A stretch of 64,000 bases of DNA from assembly GCF_002895925.1 (NCBI RefSeq), contig NZ_NWUO01000002.1, positions 429,774-493,773 of the forward strand, given 5' to 3'. Shown piece by piece: positions 60,701-64,000 of the stretch. The notes beneath the pieces are model-generated. The model had not been told where the DNA came from and ran no database searches. It saw only the letters and a list, made by a program, of their open reading frames with translations. The stretch comes from Mixta theicola. Its GTDB lineage: Bacteria > Pseudomonadota > Gammaproteobacteria > Enterobacterales > Enterobacteriaceae. Both the position numbers and the translations under genes were made by a program. Position 1 is the first letter of the stretch; each line of letters opens with the position of its first letter.

Positions 60701-62327
60701 TGCCGTCGGCATCTTCCACGGCGATCAGTTGACCCTGTTCGTTATAGCCATAGCGCACCAGCAGATAATGCGTGTCGCCGCACACCTGATGCACGGCCGC
60801 CAGGCGGCCATGACGGGTCTCATAACTGAGCGCGACCGTCAGCGCTTCGTTATCCCCGGAAATGGAGACCAGCTGACCCGCGCTGTTGTACGCATAGTGC
60901 TGGCAGTTTTCATGGCGATCGTAAATACGCACGATATGCCATTCGCCGGGCCGTGCCGGATCCGGTTCATAAAGCTGAAATTCGCCAAGATCGTTCTGTA
61001 AAACGATGGCGCCCTGCGGGCTGAACCACAGCGTCATGCCATCTTCCAGACATTCGATCACGTCGCCGGGATTAACCGGGCCAATGCCCAGCTCCCGGCC
61101 GCTGATATCACGCCAGACCAGACCTTCCGTCCGGCGGATAAAGCGGGTCTCAAACGGCAGCATCCAGCCAGCCCCCAGCAGGCCGACAGCACGGTTACGG
61201 CTGTGATAGACGCGTTGCCACAGCAGCGGAATGCGATCGGTCAGGGAAAAATCAAGATCTTCCTGTCCGGCAAGAATTTTAGCCCCGGTGGCGATATTCA
61301 CCGGGTGCGCGGTTTGCACCGCTTTACTGGCGATCAGCCCCAACGCCTGTACCGAGCTTTCCGCCGCGATGGCCTGCGTGGCCGCTGCGGCAACAGGGCA
61401 GACGCCCTCACGCAGCAGACGCATCAGTTTGCGCGCCTGAAAAAGGCTTTGCAGCGCTTTAACGCCCTGCCGTATCCCCGCGCCGCCAGTCAGGCTGCCC
61501 AGCACCCAGGCAAGGAAATTTTTCCCGCTGCGGATATCGCGCACCACAATACTGCCGCCGCCGATGCGTACACGCGGGTTTTCCGCCACCTCGATTTTGG
61601 CTTCGCAGGTGCTGCGATCGCCGTTACGCGCCGCAGGCTGTCCGTTGATCAATACCTTGCGCGAACCTTCTGCCAGGAAGTTAGCGTTTTCAGCCAGATG
61701 AAGTTTCGAACAGAGAACGGTGTCTTTTGGGGCGGGCGTGGCGTAAGGGCTGGCGCTTTTCACTAACGGCTGCGTCAGGTTGCTCCAGATACCGGAGAAA
61801 AAATGTTTAACATCATTGCCGTCAATGTCGCTAACGTTGTCATACAGGGCGCTGGCCGCTTTGCCGGGGTGCTTTACCACCGACGCGGTGGCAGCGATGC
61901 CCGCCGAGATCAGGGTGACGACATCTTCCGCGCTCAGGCTCTCTTCTTCTCCGCCGGGGAAGGCGTTCAGATAAGCGTGATCCACCGTACCGGCCGCGCG
62001 CGCCGACGGTTTACCCATGATACGGACATTAACCGATCCGCTGGTGATTCTGGCATCGGGCGGCCCTTTTAGCCCAAGGAAATCAAGCGCGGAATCCACC
62101 ATCCCGCCGGCCCTGTTGCCGATTTTTTCCGGTATGCCGCTCACGCCTGCCGCAACGGCCAGGCCGACGCCCAGCACGGCGCCGAAACCGGTGCCGCACA
62201 GCGCCGTCGCCGCCGAGTAAATGCCGAGATAAATCGCGCCTTCCACCATGCCGCTGACAAAATCAGCCAGCGCCGAGCTGTGTACCAGCGGATCGCCCAT
62301 CCTTGCGGCAATCAGTTCATCCGTCAT
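57762..62327 (-). CDS. PAAR-Rhs type VI secretion effector with ADP-ribosyltransferase-like tip
   Basis: The 1,521-residue effector starts at MTDELIAARMGDPLVHSSAL, a prePAAR motif. Hydrophobic segments near residues 28-65 (the region EagR chaperones protect) and a PAAR domain (KVLINGQPAARNGDRSTC) follow. The Rhs shell has many YD repeats, and the self-cleavage block DPIGLAGGLNTYAYVGDP ends at WVDPLGL. The last 130 residues are the toxin: FIHYTDKAGFEAIMKSGVL, then GKVYLTDLLMSP. This resembles the HYD1-type ADP-ribosyltransferase toxins; the catalytic assignment is an inference. The ATG has GGGAAGG upstream and lies two bases after the chaperone stop. Delivered on VgrG into neighbouring cells. 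Confidence 0.93.
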   Translation of the reverse strand: MTDELIAARMGDPLVHSSALADFVSGMVEGAIYLGIYSAATALCGTGFGAVLGVGLAVAAGVSGIPEKIGNRAGGMVDSALDFLGLKGPPDARITSGSVNVRIMGKPSARAAGTVDHAYLNAFPGGEEESLSAEDVVTLISAGIAATASVVKHPGKAASALYDNVSDIDGNDVKHFFSGIWSNLTQPLVKSASPYATPAPKDTVLCSKLHLAENANFLAEGSRKVLINGQPAARNGDRSTCEAKIEVAENPRVRIGGGSIVVRDIRSGKNFLAWVLGSLTGGAGIRQGVKALQSLFQARKLMRLLREGVCPVAAAATQAIAAESSVQALGLIASKAVQTAHPVNIATGAKILAGQEDLDFSLTDRIPLLWQRVYHSRNRAVGLLGAGWMLPFETRFIRRTEGLVWRDISGRELGIGPVNPGDVIECLEDGMTLWFSPQGAIVLQNDLGEFQLYEPDPARPGEWHIVRIYDRHENCQHYAYNSAGQLVSISGDNEALTVALSYETRHGRLAAVHQVCGDTHYLLVRYGYNEQGQLIAVEDADGIVTRRFGWDRASDCMASHSYATGLRVEYEWRPEAGGAEWRVQQYRVCDEANETLEHWLIDADEQARRAIVTCLSGGSSEHHWDHLYRIIRYTDSYGAEWRYQWAADGELLKATIDPDGNRWEYNHDVRGNLTMVRDPLGQTTLTTWHEMYAFPLKEVLPDGAVWQYGYSNRGDVTELIDPAGGVTRFAWNDQGDLTERTDALQNTSRYGWDERGQLLRDEDCSGHQSHRIYDERGRLIRLSQPGAGSEQWRWTAAGRLAAHIRADGRETRYDYDRAGLLTGSNTDGFSERRVTRNARGQVVTEIDPAGHQVRYRYDRFGRLQTLINPNGDSWRFEYDNGGRLLAQYDWSGRRTACRYTLQGRVAEVMREALPQANETPPAQVTHYTYDATGRLVIRQTAASHTEYVYGPREVKIRRAALSAWQQAAADGQAPQWEETLSFSRDALGNLTAEENHGGRWQHAYDALGNLLVTTAPDGSELRHLRYGSGHLLQMNLHHDGLNTELAGWERDSLHREIRRSQGALTLETRYDAAGRITLRGSRRGHTLVFERRWRWDRLDQINQESVTDGDAGAEKYRQQRWGYDATGQVTRSAGATQEERFSWDAAGNRTDAPGETVWHNLLQRLNGIRLAYDGFGRLAERRDTRRGLTQRFRYDEENRVSGVTLEGHREYRRAEYRYDLLGRRTHKRLYRHGSAEPEVITFQWNGLRLAGEASSHAPGKKTQYLYGEGTWEPLARVDSSAAGSEVYWYHTGLNGLPLRMTDAQGDTVWKGQFSTWGDTQQEQSHTPLAVPQNLRFQGQYLDRETGLHYNLFRYYDPATGRYTQPDPIGLAGGLNTYAYVGDPLVWVDPLGLAAENIFIHYTDKAGFEAIMKSGVLNANSSGKVYLTDLLMSPDDVVRDLLINNKDHIGRGDYSIVFKTDSLQLSNIEQVSELEYTHKGKLRLNDVLYSGKNPYDIVADMSYEKRLSMLHNQINSRGKRCG

Positions 62328-62329
62328 GC

Positions 62330-62764
62330 TCAGACCTTCCCGCCCCCGGCTGGCGTATAGCTTGCCCGGATGGCGTGCCACATCGCCAGCGCCGCTTCAT
62401 CGAACGGCTGCGTGCGGCTCAGGGTCAGCACCATCAGATGATCGTTAAGCATGACCGTCAGCAGAATTTGATAAAGGGTGACCTGCTGATTCTGGAAATG
62501 AAACTGGATTTCCCGTGCCGGCAGCGCGCCCAGCAGCGTATCCTGCGGTTCCCCGGCGACAAATTTTTTCATGTCGCGCTTAACCTTCTCCAGCTGCTGC
62601 TGCAGGTACTGTTCCTCTTCGCCCGGCTTAACCGTAAACGCCCGGGTAACGACCAGCGATGCCTGCGCCTGCGGCAGCTTAAGAATGGTGACGCTTTCAT
62701 CCTGCGCCGCTTCCGGCAGCGTCAGGGCGCCTTCCGTCAGAATATATTGCACTGGCTGACTCAT
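62330..62764 (-). CDS. EagR-type (DUF1795/DcrB-like) chaperone of the Rhs effector
   Basis: The 144-residue protein starts MSQPVQYILTEGALTLPEAA and has the DcrB/DUF1795 fold pattern, including EIQFHFQNQQVTLYQILLTV. Proteins of this family (EagR, EagT) bind the transmembrane region of PAAR-containing Rhs effectors and load them onto VgrG. Its gene lies between vgrG and rhs, overlapping the vgrG stop by one base and leaving two bases to rhs, which supports a dedicated chaperone role. Confidence 0.9.
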   Translation of the reverse strand: MSQPVQYILTEGALTLPEAAQDESVTILKLPQAQASLVVTRAFTVKPGEEEQYLQQQLEKVKRDMKKFVAGEPQDTLLGALPAREIQFHFQNQQVTLYQILLTVMLNDHLMVLTLSRTQPFDEAALAMWHAIRASYTPAGGGKV

Positions 62765-64000
62765 TAGCTGTTTCCTTTATTTTTATTAAATACCGTGCTG
62801 ACCAGCTCTTTAATTTGATCCGGCATCGGTGAGAAAGAGATCGAGCCGCCGGGCTTTTTGATGTTCAAATCGAGCGTGCCGCCGGTATTAATCTCTCCCT
62901 GGGCGGAAGCATTCACCGAGAAGGTGTTGCACTGCAGTACGACGTCACCTGACTCGTTCATAATCAGCATACTGTCGCCACAGATCAGCTGAATGCTATT
63001 GGCCGAAGCCAGCGTCAGCGTGCCTTCGGCGCTCAGCTCATAATCACCGCCCACCAGCTCGCTGCGCGTCGCCTGTGTCATTTGCGTGTAGCTGCCTTCC
63101 ACCTTACTGGTGTGATCTTTACTGATATTGACCGTCTGGTTGCCGCCCACGATGTGGGTTTCATCATTTTTAATGTTGGTATCCATGTTGCGCTCGGCCT
63201 GGATCCACACCTGCTCCTCGCCCGCCCGGTCCTCGAAGCGCAGCACGTTGGCGTTGTCCGGCTTCCCGTCCTTTGACCGGCTCATGAACCCCATCTGCGT
63301 CGCCGCCGCCGGCAGCGTCCACGGCGGCATGCTCGCCGCGTTGTACACCCGACCCGTCACTATCGGGCGGTCCGGGTCACCGTTAATGAAGTCCACCACC
63401 ACCTCGTCGTTCACCCGTGGTATCTGCACCCCGCCGTAGCCCTGGCCCGCCCACGCGCTTGATACCCGCACCCAGCACGAGCTTGTCTCGTCACCCTTCG
63501 ACTCGCGGTCCCAGTGAAACTTCACCTTGATGCGCCCGTAGCGGTCGGTATGTATCGATTCCCCCGCCGGCCCCGTCACCCGCGCCGTCTGCGGCCCGTG
63601 CGTCTTTGGCCACGGCGTCTCCGCCTCTTTCCGGTACACCGCCGCCGCCGGCAGCACCCGGAAACGGATGCGCTGTACCGTGTCGCCCTCTCCGCTGGCG
63701 TAGCGGTTCTCCTCCAGATAATATTCGGCCTCCAGCGTCAGGTACGCGCCGTTGTCGCCCCCGTGCGGCGCGTTCAGCAGCGCGAAGGTGTACCCCGGCG
63801 CCAGCCCCAGCGCCGTGCCCTCCCCGCTTATCTGGCGGTGCGCCGCCTGCCACGCCTCCTGGCGCACCCGCACATACTTTTCGCCCTGCGCGTGCTCCAC
63901 AAAGCGTCCCGGCCACTCGAACACGTCAATCTCTCCCGGCTGCGGCGACGCCGGGTTCTGCCGCGCCTGCAGCAGCCACGCGTTCGGCTTACGGAAGTCG
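62764..64000 (-). CDS. vgrG: Type VI secretion spike protein VgrG, 5' end outside the window
   Basis: The open frame runs to the window edge (DFRKPNAWLLQARQNPASPQ at the start), so the N-terminal gp27-like part is missing. What remains contains the end of the gp27-like domain, the gp5 OB-fold (GRIKVKFHWDRESKGDETSS, GGVQIPRVNDEVVVDFINGD, PDRPIVTGRVYN) and the beta-helical needle (NDETHIVGGNQTVNISKDHT). The end is short and has no fused effector domain. It should form the trimer tip that carries the PAAR-Rhs protein encoded just downstream. Confidence 0.95.
   Translation of the reverse strand, partial: DFRKPNAWLLQARQNPASPQPGEIDVFEWPGRFVEHAQGEKYVRVRQEAWQAAHRQISGEGTALGLAPGYTFALLNAPHGGDNGAYLTLEAEYYLEENRYASGEGDTVQRIRFRVLPAAAVYRKEAETPWPKTHGPQTARVTGPAGESIHTDRYGRIKVKFHWDRESKGDETSSCWVRVSSAWAGQGYGGVQIPRVNDEVVVDFINGDPDRPIVTGRVYNAASMPPWTLPAAATQMGFMSRSKDGKPDNANVLRFEDRAGEEQVWIQAERNMDTNIKNDETHIVGGNQTVNISKDHTSKVEGSYTQMTQATRSELVGGDYELSAEGTLTLASANSIQLICGDSMLIMNESGDVVLQCNTFSVNASAQGEINTGGTLDLNIKKPGGSISFSPMPDQIKELVSTVFNKNKGNS

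Overview
The window comes from an enterobacterial chromosome, most likely Erwiniaceae (Pantoea, Mixta or Erwinia type). Its backbone follows the Escherichia coli order from ppsA to the ast operon: ppsA/ppsR/aroH, selO, ydiV-nlpC-btuDEC, ihfA-pheTS-pheM-rplT-rpmI-infC-thrS, ydiY/ydiZ/yniABC, ydjM, tcyP, katE, osmE, nadE, cho, spy, astCADBE. Lineage-specific insertions and losses break this order: kduID is present, while pfkB and the chb genes are not seen where E. coli has them. Gene identities rest on recognising protein motifs and on remembered E. coli relatives; no database search was run.

1-11.6 kb: the tail of a probable ydiK, the RcsB-activated small RNA RprA, ppsA divergent from its regulator ppsR, aroH, selO, then the leftward ydiV, nlpC and btuD-btuE-btuC group and a DUF2502 secreted protein. 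11.6-19.2 kb: a leftward translation operon (thrS, infC with an AUU start, rpmI, rplT, the pheM leader with its attenuator, pheS, pheT, ihfA). 19.4-20.4 kb: a small membrane protein and an orphan phage-type spanin pair.

20.6-26.4 kb: a tightly coupled four-gene operon encoding an FdhF-like molybdoenzyme, a DUF1641 protein and a cytochrome bd-like CydA/CydB pair. In the molybdoenzyme the residue after the presumed catalytic Cys is Gln, where characterised formate dehydrogenases have His, so its substrate is open. This is the best candidate for an under-described system. 26.5-41.5 kb: ordinary metabolism and stress genes (ydiY, ydiZ, yniABC, KdgR-controlled kduID, SOS genes ydjM and cho with LexA boxes, tcyP, katE, osmE, nadE, a Tat-dependent dehydrogenase). 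41.6-51.7 kb: spy, the arginine succinyltransferase operon with a sigma-54 promoter, and a second cyanide-insensitive-type bd oxidase (cioAB plus a DUF2474 peptide).

52-64 kb: a type VI secretion and polymorphic-toxin island. On the minus strand lie vgrG (cut by the window edge), an EagR-type chaperone, a full-length PAAR-Rhs effector with an ADP-ribosyltransferase-like tip, and its immunity gene. These are followed by a string of displaced Rhs tips and immunity genes in varying states of decay (GHH-type nuclease, an unrecognised tip, core fragments). A separate HNH nuclease/immunity pair sits on the plus strand. Rhs core segments are GC-rich and near-identical to one another; tips and immunity genes are AT-rich and unrelated.

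infC, katE, astB and the HNH toxin gene each appear broken by one missing base, usually in a short homopolymer. Because infC is essential in E. coli, these look more like sequencing indels than real mutations. The two decayed immunity genes carry in-frame stop substitutions instead.
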